The position numbers and the translations under genes are program-made. Shown piece by piece: positions 1-5,023 of a stretch of 10,409 bases of DNA (position 1 is the stretch's first letter; every line of letters begins with the position of its first letter). The notes under the pieces are model-generated. The model was given only the letters and a program-made list of their open reading frames with translations. It had not been told where the DNA came from and made no database searches. This DNA is from a miscellaneous Crenarchaeota group-1 archaeon SG8-32-3 (GTDB lineage Archaea > Thermoproteota > Bathyarchaeia > Bathyarchaeales > Bathycorpusculaceae). The stretch spans positions 1 to 10,409 of the forward strand of contig LFWV01000033.1 of NCBI GenBank assembly GCA_001273335.1, given 5' to 3'.

Positions 1-83
1 GGCTGTGTCGAATCTGAGTTTCGTGAGGGGGGAAAAGTCGTAACAAGGTGGCCGTAGGGGAACCTGCGGCCGGATCACCTCCT
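1..83 (+). rRNA. 16S ribosomal RNA, 3' end (partial)
   Basis: This is the last ~83 nt of the small-subunit rRNA; the rest lies left of the window. It shows the universal GTCGTAACAAGGTGGCCGTA block, the GGGGAACCTGC loop of the final hairpin (site of KsgA/Dim1 dimethylation) and the terminal GGATCACCTCCT with the anti-Shine-Dalgarno CCTCC. The exact 3' nucleotide (82-84) is inferred from the family. The GGAGG/GAGGAG motifs ahead of several genes here are complementary to this tail. No tRNA-Ala, 23S or 5S follows anywhere in the window, so the gene is not part of a standard linked rRNA operon. Confidence 0.97.
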
Positions 84-201
84 AAGAAAGAACACTTGCC
101 TTTCTGGAGGAGCAAGGAAGCAAAACTTTAACGTCAAAGCCTTACAAAAACCAAAATTTTAATTCATATCTCTCAGAAACGAGATTCAGTACTAAACTTT
201 C

Positions 202-209
202 TATATAAA
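202..209 (+). promoter_or_regulatory. Orphan archaeal TATA box
   Basis: TATATAAA lies in the context CTATATAAAG, a near-consensus archaeal box A. Transcription would start near 230-233, but no ORF begins nearby and the next gene (506) has its own TATA box. It may drive a small non-coding RNA or be chance in AT-rich DNA. Confidence 0.4.
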
Positions 210-446
210 GGGTATACACAAAAATCGCAGGCTAATCAGCAACAAAGCATCAAGATTCATCTTAACGTTTAAAAGTCTTTTTGATAGAGTGAATGAGTAA
301 AATTAGAGCCTAAAGCATAGAAAAAATTTACTTAATGTGTCTTTTTCGCGGTTTTTGCAGACCGATAAGTGTTTTTCCATGATTTTAACATAAAAATGTT
401 TAATCTTGATGTTTAAGCAGAAATTTTCTATTCAAAAACAATGGAA

Positions 447-456
447 AATTATATAT
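447..456 (+). promoter_or_regulatory. TATA box of the zinc-ribbon gene
   Basis: AATTATATAT is centred near 452, which predicts a start of transcription around 478 and a leader of about 28 nt that contains the GGAGG at 493-497. Confidence 0.5.
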
Positions 457-492
457 CTATCATATTAAGAAACGTTGGAACTGTAACATAAT

Positions 493-497
493 GGAGG
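493..497 (+). promoter_or_regulatory. Shine-Dalgarno GGAGG
   Basis: A perfect match to the CCTCC of the 16S tail, 8 nt before the ATG at 506. The two upstream ATGs (491, 500) run into stop codons at once, so this site fixes the start at 506. Confidence 0.75.
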
Positions 498-505
498 AAA
501 TGTGA

Positions 506-670
506 ATGGCTAAATGTCCTAAATGTGGAGCCGAAGGAAACCTTAAGAAATCTTGGAAAATGGCCGGACGTCCAGACAAGCAAGGAAAAAGGATGCAACT
601 GGAAATTGGGTTATATAATTGCGCAAATGGTCACAGCTTCCGCGAAGTATTAAGCAAACAGAAAATCTAA
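506..670 (+). CDS. Small zinc-ribbon protein, possibly Cren7-like
   Basis: 54-residue basic protein beginning MAKCPKCGAEG. Cys4 and Cys7 (CPKC) with Cys39 and His43 (CANGH) make a plausible single-zinc ribbon. The middle (SWKMAGRPDKQGKR) and the end (IGLYNC, then SFREVL) recall the layout of the crenarchaeal chromatin protein Cren7: a Trp, a Gly/Lys-rich turn, an IGLF-like strand and a late F-R. A nucleic-acid-binding role is therefore reasonable but is inferred from memory of the family, not shown. The start is supported by GGAGG 8 nt upstream and a TATA box at 447-456. The gene stands alone between 16S and the signal peptidase gene on the same strand. Coding status is well supported; the function is uncertain. 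Confidence 0.82.
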   Translation: MAKCPKCGAEGNLKKSWKMAGRPDKQGKRMQLEIGLYNCANGHSFREVLSKQKI

Positions 671-737
671 GTCTCATCAACAGAGCAAGGTAATGGAAAA
701 CAGACGCGAATAGTTGATACTATCTAAATCTCCTCAT

Positions 738-750
738 TCTTCCTTTTTTC
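738..750 (+). terminator. T-rich putative terminator
   Basis: Pyrimidine-rich tract TCTTCCTTTTTTC about 70 nt after the zinc-ribbon stop codon and just before the TATA box of the next gene. Archaeal termination commonly uses U-tracts without a hairpin; this is a weak, composition-based call. Confidence 0.3.
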
Positions 751-762
751 AGGAGAGTTAAG

Positions 763-770
763 TTTTATAA
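763..770 (+). promoter_or_regulatory. TATA box of the signal peptidase gene
   Basis: TTTTATAA centred near 767 predicts transcription from about 793. That is downstream of the ATG at 784, which argues for the SD-preceded TTG at 823 as the true start. Confidence 0.45.
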
Positions 771-810
771 CATAGATTGTTCTATGAACAATAATATTTC
801 ACAACTCAAC

Positions 811-815
811 GGAGG
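811..815 (+). promoter_or_regulatory. Shine-Dalgarno GGAGG inside the longest ORF
   Basis: Perfect GGAGG, 7 nt before an in-frame TTG at 823-825. No comparable site precedes the ATG at 784. Confidence 0.55.
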
Positions 816-822
816 CAGTGCT

Positions 823-1467
823 TTGATTGCTAATCTGAAGAAACTTTGGAAGAACGAATATATTCAAACCGTCGTTGTTATTTGCTTGATCGCTGTGGCC
901 GTTTTCGGGTTCTGGTTTGGGTCGCAAGCAGTGCTGAACACGCCGTACCCTGCGTTGGCAGTAGTAAGCGGCAGCATGTGTGTACCTTATAACGGCGCAT
1001 GTGACGGGTGGACGCATCCCTTTGGTCACACCCTGCACATAGGCGACCTTATAGTTGTCCAAGGAGTAAACCCTCAAGACCTAAACACAAACTATCCAGA
1101 CAGCGACATAATAGTCTTCCACCGACCTGACGACCCAGAAGAGCTAATAGTACATAGGATAGTGGCGAAAGAGGAAAGGAACGAAAAAATATATTTCTAC
1201 ACCAAAGGTGACGGAAACGGCGTCAACAAATGGCCAGCCACACCTGAAGAAACAGAGTACGATCCCTGGCATGACATACAAGGGAATCGAGGGGTTTCTG
1301 AGGACCTTGTGGTCGGCAAGGCAGTTATGCGTATTCCTTGGGTAGGACATGTTGTGCTGTTCATGCGCAACTCCATAGGCTTACCTATAGTCATAGCACT
1401 CATAATACTAATAGTAATTTTTGAGTTTGTGTTCCCTTTGCTAAGAAAGAAAAAGTCTTCTGAATAA
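823..1467 (+). CDS. Type I signal peptidase (archaeal Sec11/SipW-like)
   Basis: Membrane serine protease that removes signal peptides from Sec-exported proteins on the outer face of the membrane. Numbered from the TTG at 823 (214 residues), there is a hydrophobic N-terminal segment at about 15-32, the nucleophile in VSGSM (Ser51), the VHRIV motif with His111 that marks the Ser-His archaeal/ER type instead of the bacterial Ser-Lys type, and TKGDGN with Asp130. A second membrane segment (about 183-207) ends in a basic cytoplasmic tail, RKKKSSE. The reading frame opens further, to an ATG at 784 (227 residues), but that codon lacks an SD and lies before the predicted transcription start. The family assignment is firm; the start is the uncertain part. 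It appears to be a single-gene unit. Confidence 0.9.
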   Translation: MIANLKKLWKNEYIQTVVVICLIAVAVFGFWFGSQAVLNTPYPALAVVSGSMCVPYNGACDGWTHPFGHTLHIGDLIVVQGVNPQDLNTNYPDSDIIVFHRPDDPEELIVHRIVAKEERNEKIYFYTKGDGNGVNKWPATPEETEYDPWHDIQGNRGVSEDLVVGKAVMRIPWVGHVVLFMRNSIGLPIVIALIILIVIFEFVFPLLRKKKSSE

Positions 1468-1901
1468 AAAGTAAGAATTGCTACAACAACCCTAGATGCA
1501 TTCATAAAAACACTATGATAGTGGCGAAATCTCCCGCGGCATCTACCCTTTTTTCTCTTTTGCAATTCTTATTTCTTTTTTGGAGGATTCTTGCTTCAGT
1601 GTTTTGTGTTGTTTTCATGCTCTATTACTTCTGTTATATCCCAACTTTTGAAACCACAATCCCAACTGCAGCACCAAGGAGAATCCAGACTCTTCCGTTT
1701 TACCATATAAGTTACGCCATTAATGCTGAATTGAGTTTTTGCATTAAAAAAGAACTGGTGAAACGACCTTTTTGAACCCGGGAGAGCTCTGTTTAAGTGA
1801 GTAGTGCTCTATTCTGAAGTTGTTGTTAGCTGACTTGAACAGAAACGCACAAACTGTCACTACATCCTTAGTATTCATAGTTGCCTAGGGGAATAAACGA
1901 A
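1468..1901. other. Intergenic region, no supported gene
   Basis: About 430 bases with several short ORFs in shadowing frames, none convincing. The longest (1515-1775 +, 86 codons) is rich in Phe/Leu because the DNA is T-rich; it has no SD and no recognisable motif. GGTTCAAA-like words occur near 1769-1780 (minus) and 1993-2000 (plus) but no T-stem or cloverleaf forms around them. I see no repeats or insertion sequence ends. Confidence 0.5.
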
Positions 1902-2012
1902 GTGACTAAACGGAAATGCGAAATGACTCATTGCGTTAACAACCTTAACGGATACTGCCAGTCAAGGGCGGGAAAGTGGTTGGGAATTTGCAGGTTCAAA
2001 CGAAAACCCTAG
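1902..2012 (+). CDS. Tiny four-cysteine protein (putative metal binder)
   Basis: 36-residue protein from a GTG start, beginning MTKRKCEMTHC. Cysteines fall at 6, 11, 19 and 30 in the pattern C-x4-C-x7-C-x10-C, with a CVNNLNGYC core and a basic tail (RFKRKP). The C-x4-C...N-G-x-C layout recalls many tiny archaeal and bacterial four-Cys proteins of the DUF1540-like kind, which supports a small zinc-binding knuckle; this is pattern recognition, not a search result. AGGGGA at 1887-1892 is a modest ribosome binding site about 9 nt before the GTG. The internal ATG (1923) would lose the first cysteine, so the GTG is preferred. No clear TATA box is seen. It stands alone, and its partner is unknown. 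Confidence 0.45.
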   Translation: MTKRKCEMTHCVNNLNGYCQSRAGKWLGICRFKRKP

Positions 2013-2247
2013 TTTGCTGAAGCTTAAAAGGCAATGAAATAACGCCAAAAGCTAAACTACCCCCAAAAACCATCCCCAAAAATTAACCCAACAGTAAGAT
2101 CAACGAAAGAAAATCGGAAATAAGCATGCTTTTTCAAGGCAGAAGCCCAAGAAACGTTTTTAGTAAGCATTATACGCCTTTTTCGCTGAGATTGCTCAGA
2201 GAAATGTATGACAAAGCAAAACTGAAAATACATGATTCCTAATGCGA

Positions 2248-2373
2248 TTATCTTGCACAGTAGGGCCATTCGCCTTTCTCTTTGTGATGTTTGACGCATT
2301 CTTCGCATTTTCCATGGTACAGGCACTTTTTCTCAGGACAAGGGCAATTTGGCGCAGTGTACATTGACGACAT
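2248..2373 (-). CDS. Tiny cysteine/histidine-rich protein (CPCP...HGKCEEC type)
   Basis: 41-residue protein on the minus strand, overlooked by length cut-offs. Cysteines lie at 10, 12, 17, 23, 26 and 39, with histidines at 20, 29 and 30. The pattern is C-P-C-P-x4-C-x2-HGKC-x2-C-x2-HH-x3-G-x2-P-x-C. This matches a widespread family of very small proteins whose core is CPxxxCxxHGxCxxCxxxH...LPxC; the function is unknown to me, and zinc or another metal is likely. The start could be the ATG at 2373 or the one at 2364. A TATA-like TTTTATCA at 2402-2395 lies about 26 nt before 2373, which fits a leaderless transcript beginning at that ATG. Larger ORFs in the other two minus frames over the same DNA lack any such motif and look like shadows. 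Confidence 0.62.
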   Translation of the reverse strand: MSSMYTAPNCPCPEKKCLYHGKCEECVKHHKEKGEWPYCAR

Positions 2374-2394
2374 AGCATATGCTGGATTTTTGTT

Positions 2395-2402
2395 TGATAA
2401 AA
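2395..2402 (-). promoter_or_regulatory. TATA-like box for the tiny Cys-rich gene
   Basis: On the minus strand this reads TTTTATCA in GGGTTTTATCAAAC. Its centre is about 26 nt before the ATG at 2373, the spacing expected for a leaderless archaeal mRNA. Confidence 0.4.
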
Positions 2403-2516
2403 CCCTTTCCGCGAGTAGACTGCACTTTCATGGTATCCTTCCACTTTTTCATAATTAAAACGAATTTATGATAAAGCCTATTTGAGAACATTGCCATATA
2501 ACATTTAAAAGCAACC

Positions 2517-2735
2517 TTACTTTTTTGCCAAATCACTAGGATCTATCTGCCGACGTTTTCCGTCTTTGTCCATAATATAGAAGTGGAAGTCATACTCGTC
2601 GCAGTATGCCTTAAACTCAATATACCGCTGTTTATCCCCGCGGAAGTCTTTCTCGGCTATGAGTACGTTTCCACCATGGACAACAAACAGATTTACAGAA
2701 AAAGAAAATAATCTAGAAAAAATAGGTGCATTCAA
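2517..2735 (-). CDS. Hypothetical small protein, start uncertain
   Basis: Open frame of 72 codons from a TTG at 2735. The last ~50 residues look like a real protein: charged, balanced and aromatic-rich (KDFRGDKQRYIEF, then YDFHFYIMDKDGKRR and a lysine-rich end). I do not recognise the family. The first ~20 residues (MNAPIFSRLFSFSV...) are Phe/Ser-rich and may be translated spacer; no ATG or GTG lies in frame and no SD is visible, so the true N-terminus may be shorter or disrupted. Minus-strand TATA-like CTTTATAA motifs at about 2770-2777 and 2752-2759 could serve it. It is divergent from the TBP gene and shares the 60-100 bp between them. Confidence 0.45.
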   Translation of the reverse strand: MNAPIFSRLFSFSVNLFVVHGGNVLIAEKDFRGDKQRYIEFKAYCDEYDFHFYIMDKDGKRRQIDPSDLAKK

Positions 2736-2767
2736 ATAATCATAGATGTATTTATAAAGATACTTTG

Positions 2768-2776
2768 CTTATAAAG
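2768..2776 (+). promoter_or_regulatory. TATA box of the TBP gene
   Basis: CTTATAAAG, centred near 2772, predicts initiation at about 2798, right at the upstream ATG (2799) and 16 nt before the SD-preceded ATG (2814). Its core also reads as a TATA box on the opposite strand, towards the divergent small gene. Confidence 0.65.
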
Positions 2777-2813
2777 AAGAGAATTTAAACACAGCGAAAT
2801 GGAAGGGGAGTTA

Positions 2814-3374
2814 ATGCCAAAAGTTAAAGCAACAATAAGCATCGAAAATGTCGTTGCTTCTGCAACATTGAACCAGAAAGTTGACTTGAACGCAGTAGTG
2901 AAGGGCTATCCAGGTGTGGAGTATCGTCCAGAACAGTTTCCCGGTCTTGTATTCAGACTAAAAAGACCAAAGACGGCTACTCTGATTTTTAACTCGGGAA
3001 AGATGGTCTGTACTGGTGCAAAATCAGAGAAAGAAGCACGTAGAGCTGTAATGAAAGTAATTAAAGAGCTGAAAAAAGGCGGAATAATAATCATAAGTAA
3101 ACCAGAGTTGAAAATACAGAATATCGTAGCCTCAGCAAGCTTGGGTGGTATGATCGATCTAGAAAAAGCAGCTTACACGCTTGAAAAGACCATGTATGAG
3201 CCAGAACAGTTTCCAGGTTTGATCTACAGAATGAGGGAGCCAAAAGTCGTGATTCTGCTGTTTGCAAGTGGAAAACTGGTTTGCACCGGAGCTAAGAAAG
3301 AACAGGACGTTTATGACGCTGTACAAAAGCTGCACACGTTGTTGGAAGAGAAAAAGCTGATCTTCTACGATTAA
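2814..3374 (+). CDS. tbp: TATA-box-binding protein (TBP)
   Basis: General transcription initiation factor that binds and bends the TATA box and recruits TFB and RNA polymerase. From the ATG at 2814 it is 186 residues and consists of the two direct repeats of the TBP saddle: IENVVASATL...YRPEQFPGLVFR...SGKMVCTGAKSE in the first half and IQNIVASASL...YEPEQFPGLIYR...SGKLVCTGAKKE in the second. The paired phenylalanines of FPG and L/I-F-x-SGK are the DNA-kinking positions in the family. Length is normal for archaea. Start choice: AAGGGG lies 5 nt before the ATG at 2814, but an ATG at 2799 sits at the predicted transcription start and could be used leaderless, adding MEGEL. It is monocistronic and ends 17 bp from the convergent pyrE. 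Confidence 0.97.
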   Translation: MPKVKATISIENVVASATLNQKVDLNAVVKGYPGVEYRPEQFPGLVFRLKRPKTATLIFNSGKMVCTGAKSEKEARRAVMKVIKELKKGGIIIISKPELKIQNIVASASLGGMIDLEKAAYTLEKTMYEPEQFPGLIYRMREPKVVILLFASGKLVCTGAKKEQDVYDAVQKLHTLLEEKKLIFYD

Positions 3375-3385
3375 AACGCGGTAGC

Positions 3386-3419
3386 TTTTTCCTATATTCT
3401 ATTATTTTTGATTTGTTTC
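3386..3419 (+). terminator. Putative T-tract terminator of TBP
   Basis: TTTTT (3386-3390) followed by a second TATTTTTG tract (3413-3420) directly after the TBP stop, without an obvious hairpin. The second tract lies inside the convergent pyrE 3' end. Confidence 0.35.
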
Positions 3420-3958
3420 ATAATGGTTTTGAGGCTCTCTTCGTCAATAGCGCCTATTTCGTACAATGTGTTAGCTACTTCACTCATTTGAAGCAATGCA
3501 TGAATCTTCACGCCTCTTTTTTCGATTTTTCCTTTTCCGCCTTCCTCTCTGTCTAATAACGCCACTACGTCCGTTACCACTCCGCCTTCAGCCCTTATTG
3601 ATTCTGCTGCTTTTTTCAAGTTTAAGCCTGTGGTAATCAAATCGTCAACGAGTAAAACGCGGTCTCCGGAGACAAGGATTCCTTCTACTCGTCTTTGTCT
3701 TCCATGATGGCGGACGGCTTTGCGCACGTACAGAAACGGTTTTCTCAGGTTGTAAGCGACCTGTGATGCGAAAGGAATCCCAGCAAGAGGAACTCCTGCT
3801 ATTCTATCGAAGTTTTCGAGTCCCACTTGGCTTGTGATATATTCTCCGTAGAAAGCGCAGATTTCCCTGAAAGCATCTGGGAAACTCGGCACGACTCGGA
3901 GGTCTATATAGTAGGGGCTGACTTTTCCACTTGAAAGCTTGAATACGCCGAATTTCAA
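3392..3958 (-). CDS. pyrE: Orotate phosphoribosyltransferase, 5' end irregular
   Basis: Converts orotate and PRPP to OMP in de novo pyrimidine synthesis. Visible features, numbered from the TTG at 3958: FKLSSGKVSPYYIDLR (6-21), the catalytic-loop region RKAVRHHG (79-86) and the PRPP-binding motif VDDLITTG (104-111). In the loop, the lysine matching Salmonella Lys103 is Arg83; His85 corresponds to His105. The 188-residue ORF starts too late: the same frame continues upstream with KIEVAKILHKIDA before LKFG, the usual N-terminal helix, yet has no ATG, GTG or TTG before its stop at 4076-4078. A GTG at 4035, overlapping the upstream gene's stop as GTGA, would give a normal ~214-residue protein if one base were added, for example in the six-T run at 4012-4017. 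A sequencing error, real frameshift or non-standard start are all possible. Second gene of the unit with the MBL hydrolase. Confidence 0.92.
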   Translation of the reverse strand: MKFGVFKLSSGKVSPYYIDLRVVPSFPDAFREICAFYGEYITSQVGLENFDRIAGVPLAGIPFASQVAYNLRKPFLYVRKAVRHHGRQRRVEGILVSGDRVLLVDDLITTGLNLKKAAESIRAEGGVVTDVVALLDREEGGKGKIEKRGVKIHALLQMSEVANTLYEIGAIDEESLKTIMKQIKNNRI

Positions 3959-4031
3959 AGCGTCTATTTTATGCAGGATTTTGGCTACTTCGATTTTCGT
4001 CTTTTGGTTGGTTTTTTGTGTTTTGAAGGTT

Positions 4032-4721
4032 TCACTTCCTTTTTGAAACTTGATAAATTTTGTTAAGTTCAGGAATCAAGCATGCGGTTCTCGGGAGTTC
4101 CTCCTTTAAGATTGCAGCGAACTGCTGTTGATAATCCGTTGAGTTTGTATGGTAAGGAACGGCGACTTGGGGTTTTGTTAATCTCGCGATTTCAAATCCT
4201 GTTTCAGGTGATGAGCCTGGAGCGATCCCAACTGTGCAGAAGACAACGTCAAATTTTTCTTTCTCGCCGATAGCTGCAAGTTCTGGGAAAGGCAGGCTGT
4301 CGGCGGTGTGGAATATTTTCACGCCGTCTTCGCTTGTGATTATGTAGGTTACAGGTGCAGCTGCGGGGTGATTACATTTTGCCGCTTTGATTGAGACTTC
4401 ACCGATTTTGATTTCTTCGGCGGGGCTGATTTGCTGCAGTTTCTCTGGGGGAATCGCGTGTTGCAGACGTTGTGTGGATGCTGGGTCAGCTATGATGGTG
4501 CAGTTGGTGTCTCTTTGTATTTCTGTTATTAATCGTGGGTCTAGGTGATCGTAGTGTTCATGGGTTATCAGAATAGCGTCTACATACGGGAAACTGCGTG
4601 CTCTTACGTCCACGGGATCTACAACAATCGTTTTTGAGGGGGTTTTAACGAGTATTCCAGCGTAATGGTTAAACCACACGAAAAGAATTGCGTTTTTTTC
4701 AGGTGTTTTATCGATGGGCAT
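4032..4721 (-). CDS. MBL-fold metal-dependent hydrolase (UlaG/UPF0173-like)
   Basis: 229-residue protein of the metallo-beta-lactamase superfamily. After a first beta strand pair (AGILVKTPSKTIVVDP) comes the metal motif THEHYDHLD (H54, H56, D58, H59), then the further ligands expected in the fold: His118 in KCNHP, Asp141 in FHTADS and His191 in VPYHTNS. The single-domain length and this order fit the UlaG/UPF0173-like group of phosphodiesterase or lactonase relatives; the substrate cannot be told from sequence. The ATG at 4721 has GAGGAG 7 nt upstream. Its stop codon overlaps a GTG (GTGA, 4032-4035) that may be the original start of pyrE, so the two were probably co-translated. That neighbour alone is not enough to place it in pyrimidine metabolism. 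Confidence 0.88.
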   Translation of the reverse strand: MPIDKTPEKNAILFVWFNHYAGILVKTPSKTIVVDPVDVRARSFPYVDAILITHEHYDHLDPRLITEIQRDTNCTIIADPASTQRLQHAIPPEKLQQISPAEEIKIGEVSIKAAKCNHPAAAPVTYIITSEDGVKIFHTADSLPFPELAAIGEKEKFDVVFCTVGIAPGSSPETGFEIARLTKPQVAVPYHTNSTDYQQQFAAILKEELPRTACLIPELNKIYQVSKRK

Positions 4722-4728
4722 AACTTAA

Positions 4729-4734
4729 CTCCTC
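4729..4734 (-). promoter_or_regulatory. Shine-Dalgarno GAGGAG of the MBL gene
   Basis: GAGGAG on the minus strand, 7 nt before the ATG at 4721. Confidence 0.7.
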
Positions 4735-4736
4735 AC

Positions 4737-4769
4737 ATACATGTATTATTATGTGCAGAGTTTTAAAGA
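4737..4769 (-). promoter_or_regulatory. Promoter of the MBL-pyrE unit with palindrome
   Basis: On the minus strand CTTTAAAA (about 4769-4762) is a plausible TATA box, giving initiation near 4739. A perfect 10-bp palindrome, ATACATGTAT (4737-4746), sits on the predicted start, flanked by the inverted pair CACATA (4734-4739) and TATGTG (4750-4755). This is where a repressor could act; no regulator gene lies nearby. Confidence 0.35.
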
Positions 4770-4934
4770 AGTTGCGTTGCCGTCTACTCTGCGATTTTTT
4801 GTGTATACACATATTGTATGGCAAATTCACATAGTTCTGAAGCTCGCTGATGTGGTAGATCTTCTGGACCCTTTTTCTGAATTGTATTCACAGCGATTTA
4901 GAGGTGGCATTTAATTCAAAATTTTCAAACCACA

Positions 4935-4946
4935 ATATTAATAAAT
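4935..4946 (+). promoter_or_regulatory. TATA box of the psmB-fttA operon
   Basis: ATATTAATAAAT, centred near 4941, predicts initiation at about 4967. It lies inside the longest open frame (which reaches a GTG at 4904), so that long form is unlikely to be made from this promoter. Confidence 0.45.
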
Positions 4947-4965
4947 CCCACATGGAAATTACATC

Positions 4966-5010
4966 ATGCTACTTCCTAGCAGTGGAAATTGCGAACAATC
5001 CAAGTTTTAG
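4966..5010 (+). other. Possible leaderless upstream ORF before psmB
   Basis: An ATG at the predicted transcription start opens a 14-codon ORF (MLLPSSGNCEQSKF) whose TAG stop overlaps the first bases of the psmB Shine-Dalgarno site. It is out of frame with psmB. It could be chance; if translated it could couple to or attenuate psmB. Confidence 0.25.
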
Positions 5011-5014
5011 GGAG
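5009..5014 (+). promoter_or_regulatory. Shine-Dalgarno AGGGAG of psmB
   Basis: AGGGAG, 9 nt before the in-frame TTG at 5024, selects that codon over the upstream GTG (4904) and ATG (4952). Confidence 0.55.
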
Positions 5015-5023
5015 ACAAAAAAT

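Larger units (their letters stand above)
84..505. other. AT-rich intergenic region after 16S
   Basis: About 420 bases without a convincing gene. Just past the 16S end, CTTGC (95-99) and GCAAG (112-116) could form a short hairpin, perhaps a remnant of the pre-16S processing stem; the 5' partner strand would lie outside the window. A strong TATA box at 202-209 has no gene after it. T-rich tracts near 275-279 and 341-357 could end a short transcript. The TATA box and ribosome binding site of the next gene occupy the right end. I found no tRNA cloverleaf and no ORF above about 20 codons that looks coding. Confidence 0.6.

Noticed and set aside
1600..1720. Minus-strand fragments, one Cys/Trp-rich (starting MVKRKS) and one glycine-rich hydrophobic stretch (ILLGAAVGIVVSKVGI) in a different frame
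   Set aside because: The hydrophobic stretch has no start codon and is bounded by stops; joining them needs a frameshift for which there is no independent support.
1515..1775. 86-codon plus-strand ORF rich in Phe/Leu, membrane-like
   Set aside because: No SD or TATA, no motif, and the hydrophobic composition follows from T-rich DNA; the second half reads as random sequence.
1769..2005. GGTTCAAA words on both strands suggesting tRNA T-loops
   Set aside because: The flanking bases do not pair as a T-stem and no acceptor, D or anticodon stems can be placed.
2057..2536. Longer minus-strand ORFs (up to 89 codons) over the tiny Cys-rich gene
   Set aside because: They overlap the clear Cys/His motif in other frames and lack SDs or recognisable features; shadows of low-stop DNA.
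4845..4882. CTGATGT ... CTGA, possible box C/D guide RNA
   Set aside because: The C box is imperfect, C'/D' boxes are absent and there is no terminal stem; not better than chance.
4904..5023. 40-residue N-terminal extension of the proteasome beta subunit
   Set aside because: It contains the probable TATA box, and the downstream TTG has a good SD and gives a normal propeptide.
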